Assembly (NCBI GenBank): GCA_902493335.1
Contig: CABUPJ010000013.1
Span: 1-64,000, forward strand
DNA: 64,000 nucleotides
Reading direction: 5' to 3'
DNA from: an uncultured Porphyromonadaceae bacterium
GTDB lineage: Bacteria > Bacteroidota > Bacteroidia > Bacteroidales > Muribaculaceae
Shown in pieces: positions 34,170 to 43,100 of this stretch (position 1 is its first letter; each line of letters opens with the position of its first letter). The notes below the pieces were generated by a model. The model did not search any database. It was not told where the DNA came from and worked only from the letters and a program-made list of their open reading frames with translations. Both the position numbers and the translations under genes were made by a program.

Positions 34170-34527
34170 AATGAATAGTATTTTATAATGTAAGACATTA
34201 CAAACAATACAATTCAAAAAATCATTTTGTTCAAACAGGCGTGTCATGCTCGATTCTCGGTTAACGGAGACGATTTCGTATACAACAACGGGAAGTATCC
34301 GCTGCCGCTGTGGATTCCTCTCTCAGACTCCCGCGCACCGGTGTAACCACAACCTCGTCGCTCAGCGGCTATAATGATGTTTTGACAACTCGGCGACGAG
34401 CTTGCCGCCTTTTGGGGAATCAGGCCGGCAAGATTTATGTCTATTGCTGAAATATGATGTTTTTTGATTACTTTTGCATTGTAATAAGCGTTATATGTCT
34501 ATACGCTAACATTGAAATACAAAAATT
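34170..34527. other. Intergenic region with a possible coding remnant and the rbfA promoter
   Basis: This gap of about 360 bp has one open plus-strand stretch at 34194-34346 without an ATG. It reads like a protein tail (ARFSVNGDDFVYNNGKYP, then LPLWIPLSDSRAPV and stop), possibly the 3' remnant of a lost gene. The rest contains short complementary GTCGCTCAG/GGCGACGAG-type stretches and the rbfA promoter. No RNA gene was recognised. Confidence 0.3.
34469..34476 (+). promoter_or_regulatory. Promoter -7 element (TACTTTTG) for rbfA
   Basis: A full TAnnTTTG match 52 bp before the rbfA ATG, with a TTG at 34444-34446, 22 bp upstream. Confidence 0.55.
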
Positions 34528-34863
34528 ATGGAAACAACACGTCAGGCTAAGATAGCCCGTTTGATACAGAAAGAATTGAGTGAGATCTTCCGTCGCCAGA
34601 CCGCCAAGACCCACGGTGTCATCGTGTCGGTCAGTTCGGTCAAGGTTTCGCCGGATCTCTCGATAGCCAGAGCATATCTCTCGGTATTCCCGTCAGACAA
34701 GGGTCGGGAGATGATTGAAAGCATCAACAAGAGCGCCAAGACGATACGTTATGAGCTGGCTCAGATCGTGCGCTTTCAGCTGCGCAAGACTCCCGAGCTG
34801 CAGTTCTATCTCGACGACTCGCTCGACTATATCGAGAACATCGACTCGCTTCTCAGCAAATAA
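34528..34863 (+). CDS. rbfA: 30S ribosome-binding factor RbfA
   Basis: The 111-residue protein matches RbfA, a KH-fold factor that binds the 30S subunit during 16S rRNA maturation. Diagnostic stretches are ARLIQKELSEIFRR, VSVSSVKVSPDLSIARAYLSVFP and VRFQLRKTPELQFYLDDSLDY. It lies 27 bp upstream of a LolC/E-like permease gene, an arrangement common in Bacteroidales. Confidence 0.94.
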   Translation: METTRQAKIARLIQKELSEIFRRQTAKTHGVIVSVSSVKVSPDLSIARAYLSVFPSDKGREMIESINKSAKTIRYELAQIVRFQLRKTPELQFYLDDSLDYIENIDSLLSK

Positions 34864-34890
34864 ACAGGAATCATCAGCCAGCCAGGAGCC

Positions 34891-36102
34891 TTGTTAGCCT
34901 TCAGAATCGCCCTCAGATACCTCTTTTCGAAGAAGTCACACAATGCTGTCAATGTCATCTCCGCCATCTCGCTCGCCGGGGTGGCTGTGGCGTCGATGGC
35001 GATAATGATCGTGCTGTCGGTGTTCAACGGCTTCACCGAGCTTTCGGCCTCGCATCTGTCTAAGATAGACCCCGATCTAAAGGTCGTCCCGGCCAAAGGA
35101 AAGACGATTGCCGACGGCGACAGCACGGCGGCTGCCATAATGACAGTCAGCGGTGTCGCCGCTGCAATGCCGTCGGTCGAGGAGCGCGGTCTCATCGTAG
35201 CGGGCAATAACCAGATGCCGGTGATATTCAAAGGAGTCGGTGACAACTACCGCGACATCATCGCCGTTGACAGTATCGTCATCGACGGCATCTATACCGA
35301 GGCCGTCGACACGGCGGCCGCCATGCAGATTGCCGTCGGCGTGGCCAACCGCACGGGGCTGCGTCCGTCACTGCTGTCTGTCGCCGATGTTTATGTGCCG
35401 CGGCGCGAGGGACGCATCAACCCGGCCAATCCGATGGCGGCCTTCCGCGGCACACGTCTGACCGTCACCGGCGTGACACAGATCGATCAGGCCGACATCG
35501 ACAACGACCGCATAATCATCCCGCTCGACCGCGCGCGGCAGCTGCTCGACTATGACCGCGAAGCCACGGCCATCGAAGTGCGCCTCGCCGCCGGCGCATC
35601 GGCTGCAGAGGTGTCACAGGCTATCGCCGCCACTCTCGGCGGCAGCGTCAGAGTGCTCACCCGGAGCGCCCAACAGGGGAGCGCCATGAAGATGATTGCC
35701 ATCGAGAAATGGGTTACATTCCTGATGCTGTGTTTCATACTGATAATAGCCTCGTTCAATATCATATCGACGCTGTCGCTCCTTGTCATCGAGAAACGCG
35801 ACGACATGAAGACCCTGCGCGCCCTCGGGGTCTCCGGGTCACAGATACGCTCGATATTCAGATACGAAGGGCTGCTCATCACCATCGCTGGCGGCACGGC
35901 GGGCATCATCTTCGGGCTGCTGCTGTCGCTTGCCCAGCAGCACTTCGGCTTCATAAAGCTCAACGGCGACCCGACAACACTGACAATCTCGACATATCCC
36001 GTGGCTGTCAGCGGTCTCGACGTTCTGGCCGTTTTCGGCGCCATCGTCGTCATAGCGCTGCTGACATCCTCGCTCACAATGATATTCACACGCAAGATAT
36101 GA
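34891..36102 (+). CDS. LolC/LolE-like ABC transporter permease (FtsX family)
   Basis: The 403-residue protein has the FtsX-type topology: a first transmembrane helix (about 20-42), a large periplasmic domain (about 45-265), and three C-terminal helices. The N-terminus FRIALRYLFSKKSHNAVNVIS matches lipoprotein-releasing permeases, which extract lipoproteins from the inner membrane. It starts at TTG 34891 with AGGAG (34884-34888) close upstream; no better ATG exists near the conserved N-terminus. No ATPase partner is adjacent. The stop overlaps the next start (ATGA). Confidence 0.86.
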   Translation: MLAFRIALRYLFSKKSHNAVNVISAISLAGVAVASMAIMIVLSVFNGFTELSASHLSKIDPDLKVVPAKGKTIADGDSTAAAIMTVSGVAAAMPSVEERGLIVAGNNQMPVIFKGVGDNYRDIIAVDSIVIDGIYTEAVDTAAAMQIAVGVANRTGLRPSLLSVADVYVPRREGRINPANPMAAFRGTRLTVTGVTQIDQADIDNDRIIIPLDRARQLLDYDREATAIEVRLAAGASAAEVSQAIAATLGGSVRVLTRSAQQGSAMKMIAIEKWVTFLMLCFILIIASFNIISTLSLLVIEKRDDMKTLRALGVSGSQIRSIFRYEGLLITIAGGTAGIIFGLLLSLAQQHFGFIKLNGDPTTLTISTYPVAVSGLDVLAVFGAIVVIALLTSSLTMIFTRKI

Positions 36103-36887
36103 CCATGCAGACAATACTCTTCCACGAAACAATCTTCGGCCCCATCCATTCACGACGCCTCGGCACATCACTCGGCGTCAACCTCTCGCCGGTCGACGGC
36201 AAGATATGCTCGTTTGACTGCATCTACTGCGAGGCAGGCTATAACGCACAGGGGCCGGGCAAAAGCGGGCTGCCGCCGCGCGCATCGGTTCGCGAAAAAC
36301 TCGAAGCCAGGCTCCGGAACATGTCGGAAAAGGGCGAACGCCTCGACGTCATCACCTTTTCGGGCAACGGCGAACCGACACTGCACCCCGATTTCGCCGG
36401 CATCATCGACGACACCATCGCCCTGCGTGACAAGTATTTTCCCGATGTCAAAATCAGTGTGCTCGCCAACTCGACGCAGCTTCACCGCCCCGATGTCGTC
36501 GAGGCTCTGAGCCGTGTCGACAACAATATCCTGAAACTCGACAGCGCCGTCGACGCCACAATCGCGGTGCTCGACCGCCCGTCGTCTCCGACGTTCACGG
36601 CCGCGAAAGTCATCGAGCAGATAGCGGCCTTCGGCGACAAGGCCATCGTGCAGACCATGATTACACGCGGCAGTCATGACGGCAGGACGGTCGACAACTC
36701 GACACCCGAAGAGGTGTCGGCCCTGATCGAGGCCTACCGCCGCATCGGTCCGCGCGAAATAATGCTATATACCATCGACCGTCCGACGCCCGAGCGCTCG
36801 CTCGAACACGTGTCGCGGGCCGAGCTCGACGCCATCGCCGCCCGCATAACAGCCGAAACGGGCATAGCCGTGCAGGTTTCGGCATAA
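36099..36887 (+). CDS. Radical SAM protein (COG0731-like)
   Basis: The roughly 262-residue enzyme has the motif CSFDCIYC (Cys37, 41, 44), which is CX3CX2C and binds the 4Fe-4S cluster that cleaves SAM. Next comes a GNGEPTLHP segment (SAM contact) and a barrel. It resembles the family distantly related to wyosine-synthesis enzymes, but bacterial members have no settled role. ATG 36099 overlaps the permease stop codon; ATG 36105 is the alternative two codons later. Confidence 0.85.
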   Translation: MTMQTILFHETIFGPIHSRRLGTSLGVNLSPVDGKICSFDCIYCEAGYNAQGPGKSGLPPRASVREKLEARLRNMSEKGERLDVITFSGNGEPTLHPDFAGIIDDTIALRDKYFPDVKISVLANSTQLHRPDVVEALSRVDNNILKLDSAVDATIAVLDRPSSPTFTAAKVIEQIAAFGDKAIVQTMITRGSHDGRTVDNSTPEEVSALIEAYRRIGPREIMLYTIDRPTPERSLEHVSRAELDAIAARITAETGIAVQVSA

Positions 36888-36894
36888 TTCCTGA

Positions 36895-37257
36895 TTATCT
36901 GTCGCGAAAACTGTGATACTGAGCGATGAGATCGTCGAGGGTTATGCCCAGAAGATCCATCTGAGTAAAGAGGTCGTCGAGAGTGGTCTCGAAGAAATGT
37001 TCGCGGCGGTCGGCATTGACTTTATCTTTGGCGTCAGGCTCGAGGAAGTAGCCCATGCCGCGTCGCACGGCGATGATGCCGCGCTCCTGAAGGTATTCGT
37101 AGGCTTTCAGCACCGTGTGGGTGTTGACGGCGAGGTCGGCGCCGAGTTCGCGCACCGACGGCACACGTCCGCCCTCGCGCCACTGCTCCGACAGTATGGC
37201 CGTAAAGGCATAGTCGATGATTTGCCTGTAAATAGGTTTGTCAGGTTTAAAATCCAT
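36895..37257 (-). CDS. GntR-family transcriptional regulator (YtrA-like)
   Basis: The 120-residue protein is a short GntR regulator: a winged helix (KPIYRQIIDYAFTAILSEQW, then GRVPSVRELGADLAVNTHTVLKAYEYLQERGII) plus a brief C-terminal helix pair instead of a large effector domain. That is the YtrA subtype, which usually controls an adjacent ABC transporter. The transporter genes lie directly upstream in the same operon. The start was set at ATG 37257; longer in-frame extensions run into the permease gene. Confidence 0.9.
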   Translation of the reverse strand: MDFKPDKPIYRQIIDYAFTAILSEQWREGGRVPSVRELGADLAVNTHTVLKAYEYLQERGIIAVRRGMGYFLEPDAKDKVNADRREHFFETTLDDLFTQMDLLGITLDDLIAQYHSFRDR

Positions 37258-37261
37258 AATC

Positions 37262-38035
37262 TCAGGCTTGACGGTGACGGAAGGCGCGGTTGAGTCGCCA
37301 CGAGGTGAAAACAACAGTGGCGACGGCGAGGACTGCAAGGGCATATAGCGCAATCTCCATGATGCTTTTGATGCTGCCGAAGAATTCTTCATCGCTGACA
37401 CCGTTTACCTTTACGTCTATCACCACCATAACGGCCGCGAAGACTCCTGCAGCGACTGACATGGCGAGATAAGTCACTATGATGCCTATGATGCCCTTGA
37501 GCACCTTGTTGCGGCGCGACAGGGTGACGCACAGAAGACAGACGAGAGCCGGAATGACGTTCTGGAGATTCTGCAGCCATGTGTATTTCAACATTCCGTC
37601 GAGCGCTTTGAGTTCACCGGGATCAAGTGTGGAAACGAAGCGCGAGACAACACCCGAAGTGACGTGTGCGTCAGGCGTGAAGAAGCCCGCGATAAACGAA
37701 GCACCGAACCATACGGCAGCCATGACACCCGGCACAACGACAAGGGTATAGACAAGCATGACCGTAACGCGCTCACCCGGTGTAGCGGGTATCTGCAGGT
37801 CGAACGACGAGTCGCGGAAACGGGCGAAATGAAGCGGCCCGCAACAGTATGTTATTGTTGTCACATAGCTCATCATGCCGTAAAGAAGTATGCCCCACAC
37901 CACCTGTGTGGCCATGAACGAGACAAGATATGCCACGAGAGTGAGGCCGCCGGTGAGCAGCAACTGTTTGCCCATGCCGGGGCTATAGCATCGCCAGACC
38001 AAAGCGAGGCGGCTGAAAGAGAAATTATCGTTCAT
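37262..38035 (-). CDS. Membrane protein, probable ABC transporter permease
   Basis: The roughly 257-residue protein has about six hydrophobic segments and no clear named signature. Its gene overlaps the ABC ATPase gene by four bases (ATGA) and precedes the GntR gene by 4 bp, so it is very likely the transport subunit. ATG 38035 (MNDNFSFSRLALVWRCYSP) was chosen because the open frame upstream is inside the ATPase gene. The substrate is unknown. Confidence 0.78.
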   Translation of the reverse strand: MNDNFSFSRLALVWRCYSPGMGKQLLLTGGLTLVAYLVSFMATQVVWGILLYGMMSYVTTITYCCGPLHFARFRDSSFDLQIPATPGERVTVMLVYTLVVVPGVMAAVWFGASFIAGFFTPDAHVTSGVVSRFVSTLDPGELKALDGMLKYTWLQNLQNVIPALVCLLCVTLSRRNKVLKGIIGIIVTYLAMSVAAGVFAAVMVVIDVKVNGVSDEEFFGSIKSIMEIALYALAVLAVATVVFTSWRLNRAFRHRQA

Positions 38036-38862
38036 TGTTTCAATGCGTTTAAAATGCGGCCGCGGGCATCGCTCATCATGGCCGAGTAAAGAAGACTGAA
38101 GTTTACGGCCGATTCGTCGCTGCCACCGGCGACGATGGCGCGGAAGACGCCGAGGTCGGGTTCCTGATAAAGCGCCACTGGCACGAGGGTGCCGGAAGTG
38201 ACGAAGCCGAGACGCGAGGCAATCAGCCACGTCGGGGAGCAAAGCAGCAGACGGCTGCGGCTCAGCATTATCAGCCCGTCAAAGAGGGTTTCGAGGTCAC
38301 CGACGGTATGGGTCGAGACTATTATCGTGCGCTCGTCTGTCATGGCGCGGGCCATGACGCGGCGTAGTGTCTTCTTCGAGTCGATGTCGAGACCGTTTGC
38401 AGGCTCGTCGAGCAGCAGAACGTCGGTGCCGAGGGCAAGGGCATAGGCTACGAGGGCCTTGTGACGTGTGCCGAGCGAGAGTTCTTTGAGCTTCTCGTCG
38501 CCGGTGAGACCGAAGTCTGCGAGATTGGCCTGCAGAGACTCGGCGCTGAAGCTCGGATAGAAGACAGCATGGAGGCGTACAGCCTCGGCGATGGTGCCGA
38601 AAGGCAGCTCCATATTGTCGGAGAGGAAAAACACGCGACGCTGCACGGTCGGACGGCGTGCCGAGAGGTCTTCGCCGTCGAGGAGACATCTGCCGGCCAT
38701 AGGCGTGAGCAGTCCGGCCATGAGCTGCAGTAGAGTCGTCTTGCCGGCACCGTTCTCACCCAGGAGAAGGTGAATGCCGGGACCGATTTCGGCCGTTATG
38801 CCCTCGAGGGCGTCGACGCGGCTGTGTGCGTAGCGGTATGAGATGCTGTCGAGTGTAATCAT
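38032..38862 (-). CDS. ABC transporter ATP-binding protein
   Basis: The 276-residue ATPase has Walker A GENGAGKT (35-42), a variant signature LSLGTRHK in place of LSGGQ, Walker B DVLLLDEP and the switch histidine in IIVSTH. The last 60 residues form a C-terminal extension of the kind seen in ABC-2 type exporters. With the downstream membrane protein and GntR regulator it forms a YtrA-type transporter operon, often tied to antibiotic or envelope stress. TraB/GumN lies 7 bp upstream. Confidence 0.9.
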   Translation of the reverse strand: MITLDSISYRYAHSRVDALEGITAEIGPGIHLLLGENGAGKTTLLQLMAGLLTPMAGRCLLDGEDLSARRPTVQRRVFFLSDNMELPFGTIAEAVRLHAVFYPSFSAESLQANLADFGLTGDEKLKELSLGTRHKALVAYALALGTDVLLLDEPANGLDIDSKKTLRRVMARAMTDERTIIVSTHTVGDLETLFDGLIMLSRSRLLLCSPTWLIASRLGFVTSGTLVPVALYQEPDLGVFRAIVAGGSDESAVNFSLLYSAMMSDARGRILNALKQ

Positions 38863-38869
38863 CGTGCGG

Positions 38870-39742
38870 TTATTTTACGGGAGTGACAGTCAAACCTTTG
38901 GCGCGAAGCTGCTCGATAAGGCCGCGTTGGCCGGGGAGATGCCCGGCACCGACGACATACATCGTCGGCGTCGAGGTCATGCGGCCGGCAATGATGCCGA
39001 CCCAGTTGTCGTTTCGATTGTAGATCATTCTGAGGGCTGTTTCATCATCCATTTCTTCATTAATCATGGCAAACATGGCGTCGAGGTCGCCGCTGAGATA
39101 TGCGTCGGCCAGACGGTGGGCCGACTCCGATGCCTTGTCGTCGTCGGCGACGACTTCCATCAGATCTTTTGCCTGTCTTGTTATCGGGGCGCCGAAGAGC
39201 GCGACACACTGGTCGTCGAGAGTTTCGAGACCGCCGACGGTCTTGCCGGCCTGACGGGCGCGCTGCTGTATCATGGCGTCAAGTTGCTCGGCGGCATTGA
39301 AGCCGGGAAAAAATTTTTGGTTCATGGTCATCGTCAGGACTGTCTGGACCATCGCCGGCTTCATGGCCGCGAAAGCCTGTGCCGACACCATCGGACCGAG
39401 GTATTTCTTAAGGATAATGTCAAGCGAATCGACCTGCGCCGGCGTCAGCACCATCGTCAGAAGGCTGTCCTGCGGCGCCATAGCGGCACCCATCATCTGC
39501 TGCTGTGCGGCCGGAGTCATCATCCGGGCCATGTCGAGCTCGCCATAGACCGCATCGACCGATGCCAGGGCCTCGTCAAAACCGTCGATCGAGTCGAGCA
39601 ATGCCACGGGGGCGACATGATGTGTGCCGAAAATATAGCTCGGAGACTTGATGTCCGGACCTTCGATGCGCCAGAGCAAATCGGCGCGCAGCATCAGAAT
39701 ACACAATAAAATAGATAAAATCGCAAGAACTAACCTTTTCAT
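38870..39742 (-). CDS. TraB/GumN-family protein
   Basis: The 290-residue protein has a signal peptide or N-terminal anchor (about 1-20), followed by LLWRIEGPDIKSPSYIFGTHHVAP, the TraB/GumN opening with its conserved GTxH motif. A matching histidine/glycine motif (YVVGAGHLPGQRGLIEQLRAKGL) is near the C-terminus. Both motifs form a metallo-active site in Tiki-like proteases, so peptidase activity is possible. It probably shares a transcript with the ABC genes downstream. Confidence 0.87.
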   Translation of the reverse strand: MKRLVLAILSILLCILMLRADLLWRIEGPDIKSPSYIFGTHHVAPVALLDSIDGFDEALASVDAVYGELDMARMMTPAAQQQMMGAAMAPQDSLLTMVLTPAQVDSLDIILKKYLGPMVSAQAFAAMKPAMVQTVLTMTMNQKFFPGFNAAEQLDAMIQQRARQAGKTVGGLETLDDQCVALFGAPITRQAKDLMEVVADDDKASESAHRLADAYLSGDLDAMFAMINEEMDDETALRMIYNRNDNWVGIIAGRMTSTPTMYVVGAGHLPGQRGLIEQLRAKGLTVTPVK

Positions 39743-39828
39743 AATGTGAGAATCAGAATATATGTTTTTAAGATTTATTTATTGTTTCACTCTATCATGT
39801 CGCAGTGTTGTATATCACTAACACACCG

Positions 39829-39836
39829 CAAAGATA
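39829..39836 (-). promoter_or_regulatory. Promoter -7 element (TATCTTTG) for the TraB-ABC operon
   Basis: Plus-strand CAAAGATA reads TATCTTTG on the minus strand, 87 bp before the ATG at 39742. Confidence 0.45.
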
Positions 39837-39974
39837 TAACCAATTTTCAAACCCGCAAAATTTTTTGTAAAAAATCGTAGAAAAAAATCAGACGGCCTGC
39901 CGACACATATATAATAAATATAAAAACACGTGCTATCATCCGTCCGGCGCAAAAGACAAGACTGTGATACTATA

Positions 39975-40007
39975 AAAAAGCAGCGAGGGCCTGTGGCTCT
40001 CGCTGCT
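39975..40007. terminator. Intrinsic terminator downstream of the large amidase gene
   Basis: AGCAGCGAGGGC (39979-39990) pairs with GCTCTCGCTGCT (39996-40007) with one mismatch. On the minus strand the A-run at 39974-39978 becomes a T-run after the stem, so it ends transcription from the amidase gene. Its stem closely resembles the one at 16541-16584. Confidence 0.75.
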
Positions 40008-40108
40008 GTCTGTTTAGTCATGCACAATGTCTTGCGTCTAAGCGGATATGCCATGGCACATCCCTTCTAAGTCGCTGTTATGCTTGATTGTGCATTGTGC
40101 ATCGTGAA

Positions 40109-43100
40109 TTAACGTACAACGACTTTGGTTGCTTTGTCGCCCTGGACTTTGACGTAGACGCCGGGAACCATGTTGTCGGCAGCCACGCGAACGCCCTGGA
40201 GGTTGTAGTAGATGACTTCGGCATCGCTGTCGGCAGCATCGGTCACAATAGAGTCGACACCGTCGTTAGACGACTTGATTGTCATCTCTTTCTTGGCGGG
40301 AACAGCCACGCGGGGCGATTCGGACACGAGAGAGTAGATATGGTAGCCGTTGGTCTCACGCTCGTAAACGTGGAGGTTGCCTGCGTAGTCAAACTTCATC
40401 TGGCTCCAGCCGATAGTTGCGGTGGGGATGTCATAGAGCTTGGTGAACGAAGGCACTCCTTCTTCATCCCATGCGACATTGTAGACGGTGATGCAGCTGT
40501 TCTGACCGACGGCCACGATGTCACGCGCACGGTTGATGGCGAAACCTGAGACACTTGAATTGAGTGTTTCGGTCAGACCGTATTCACCTTCGTCACCCGA
40601 GTTGAAGAGCTCTTTGCCTTCATTCGATACGTAGATGAAGCTGGGTGTGCTGGCGTTGTTGTTGCCTGCACCGCGCACCTGAGTAGCGAAGAAGCCGTTC
40701 TCGACAGGAATGATGTCGACGTTGGTGTTGGCCAGACGGCTTTTGGTGTTTACACCACCCTGGTTGGTGGGTATGTCGCTCTGAGGAGTGGCACCGCTGA
40801 AGATCATCTTGGGAGCGACGGTGAGATATTGGGCTGAACCGATAGGCCATGCCACGACAACGTTGGATGCGTCGGGACGGTCTTCCTCGAAGCCGTACAT
40901 CACTGTATCGTCACCTGTACCCTGGAATGCGACACAAGAAGTACCGCCGGCTGTGACAACGCCTTCGGCTGTTGTCCAGAGGCCGGTAGAAACTCGTGTG
41001 GCGCCAGGAGCGGCGAGGAGGTTGTAAGGTTCGGCGGTGGGGTTGAGCGGGTCGATAACCCAGTAGCCTGCGCCTGAGTCAGACCAGTCGGCGAAGACAG
41101 CGAGGCCTTCACGCTCGGCACCACGGAAGGGTGACGACTGGTTGCCGCTGTTGAAGCCCGAGTAGCCTTTGTGGTATGTGCCTACGAGGTCGCCTGCGGG
41201 TGTATAGACGTCGAAGCCCATGCCTTTGCCGTGAGCGATGACAGTGTAGCCGAATGCGGGGCTCTCGGTGTCATTGATCGTAACGACGCCGCCGCGGACT
41301 GTGAGGCCGTTGTTGGCAGAGAAGTAGAGACCGGCTTCGGCGACAGTCTTGCCGACGATTTCGACGGCCCAGTTGTATTCGCCGCCGATTTCGAGGTCGC
41401 GGGCGTTGAAGTCAAACGAGTTCTCGCCTTTGACGACGGGACCCATGGGGATAGTGACGACGACATTGTCATAGACAGTGTGTGTCAGCACGAGGTTGGC
41501 TTCGGGAGCGTCGCCTGTGGCCTTGAATGTCACCTTATACTGGTCGGCGTCGGTAGCGTCGGCCTCGGCGTTGAGCTCATAAGCGAATTCGGCGCGGGCT
41601 TTTGCCTGCTCGACTTCCTTGATGGTGTATTTGGTGAGAAGGCCGTCGGCACGGAGAAGGTAGAGGTCAAACCAGCCTGCTGTGACGTTTTCGAGAGCGT
41701 CGCGTTTAACCATTGTCACACCGGCAGCCGAGATGTTGGCGATGTCGGCGGCTTCGAGAGCAGAGTTGACAGTGGCGATGGTCGTGGCTTTGTCAAGACC
41801 GGCGGTGATATCGGCGAGCTGGATGCCTGTGCTCTTGCCTTCTTCAACAACGGGAGCTACCATGAAGCTGTGGCCGGCATACTTGAAGAAGTTTGCACGG
41901 GGGATGACGTTGCCCATGACGCCTTCGGGAAGTTTGGCGAGCTCGGGATCTTTGTTGACGTGGCCGAATGCATATTCAAGGGCCGGAGCGTTTTCGCCCG
42001 AACCTACTACGATATAGTTGTCGTCGCTGAGAGGCGAGGTGACAAAGCGGTAGTCATCGCCAAGAATCAGAGCGCCGAAGTAACCGGCTTCGGGAGAACT
42101 GTATTTACCGTCAGAGGTGTTGAGGGGCTGGTGGAATGATTCGCCTGCCTTGTTGCCTGAGACGACGGGCATGAGCATCGTGCGGACATTGCGCGACGAG
42201 CCTGTGGTCTCGCAAGAGAAGACAGCCTTGCCGTCCTCAGAAGTGCCTGAGTAAGCGAAGGTGTCGCCTGCATACGAGCGGTACCAGTTGCCGGTGTGCT
42301 GCGATGTCAGCCATTCTTCGGGAGCGCCTGTGGGCAGGCCGTTCTCGTCGTTGGCCCATTTGTAGACTTTGAATGTACCGCGTTCCTTGACACCGTCTTC
42401 GTCCATCTGAGCCTGGCTGTAATAGGTCTTGGTCTTGTTGCAGGCCAGGAGGATACCGTCGGCTGTAAGCTGGATGTCAGAGCATGCGAGCTGCTGAACG
42501 CTTGCGAGGTCGCCCATGCCTTCGGTTGAGACGTTGGCGACAACGGCTTTGGTATCGGTGTTGTAGACGATGAGTGTCGGAGCGTTCTCGGCGTCGAGAG
42601 CGAGAATGTAGAGCAGGTTGCCGCGGGCGATCATACGGCGTACTGTCTTGCCGGCGAGTTCTTCGATTGCCTGGTCGACATAATCTGTCTTGAGGTTGTA
42701 TTCGTCACGGGCGAGGACAGCGCCGGTATTGTATTCGTCGGGATAGTTGACGTAATCGACTGCCGGGGGCTCGTAGGCAGTGCTCTCGAGGTCGACGGTG
42801 GGATAGCTGATTGTAGCGGCCTTCACGGTCACGGCAACGGGGTCGCCGGGCTTGTATTCGTCGCTGACAAACTCGAGAGTGTAGTCACCGGGCTCGACGT
42901 TCTTGAACACGAATGCGCCGTTATACTGGTTGTCGGTGGTGTATTCGGCCACGACATCGTTGCCTTTCTTGAGAAGGACCTTGAGGTTATTGATAGGCTT
43001 ATAGATGTCTTTGGTCAGGGGGTTGGCCTTGTAGTACTGGTCAGAGAATTTCTCGTGAAGGTCGCGGGCGATACCATAGATGTCGCCGGTCGACTCTTTC

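Larger units (their letters stand above)
39743..40108. other. Intergenic region between amidase and TraB genes
   Basis: This AT-rich gap of about 366 bp holds the terminator for the leftward amidase gene (39975-40007) and the promoter for the TraB gene (39829-39836). An inverted pair ATGCACAAT (40020-40028) / ATTGTGCAT (40087-40095, repeated at 40094-40102) is also visible; its meaning is unknown. No gene was recognised. Confidence 0.5.

Noticed and set aside
36099..36887. Longer radical SAM protein beginning at 35709
   Set aside because: The extra N-terminal part is a shadow frame within the LolC/E-like permease gene and is Arg/His-rich without family similarity.
37262..38242. Longer ABC permease with an Arg-rich N-terminus
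   Set aside because: The extension overlaps the ATPase gene in another frame; ATG 38035 gives a normal membrane protein start with ATGA coupling.
40020..40102. ATGCACAAT/ATTGTGCAT inverted pair as mobile-element ends
   Set aside because: The arms are only 9 bp and the 58-bp interior has no coding content or target duplication.
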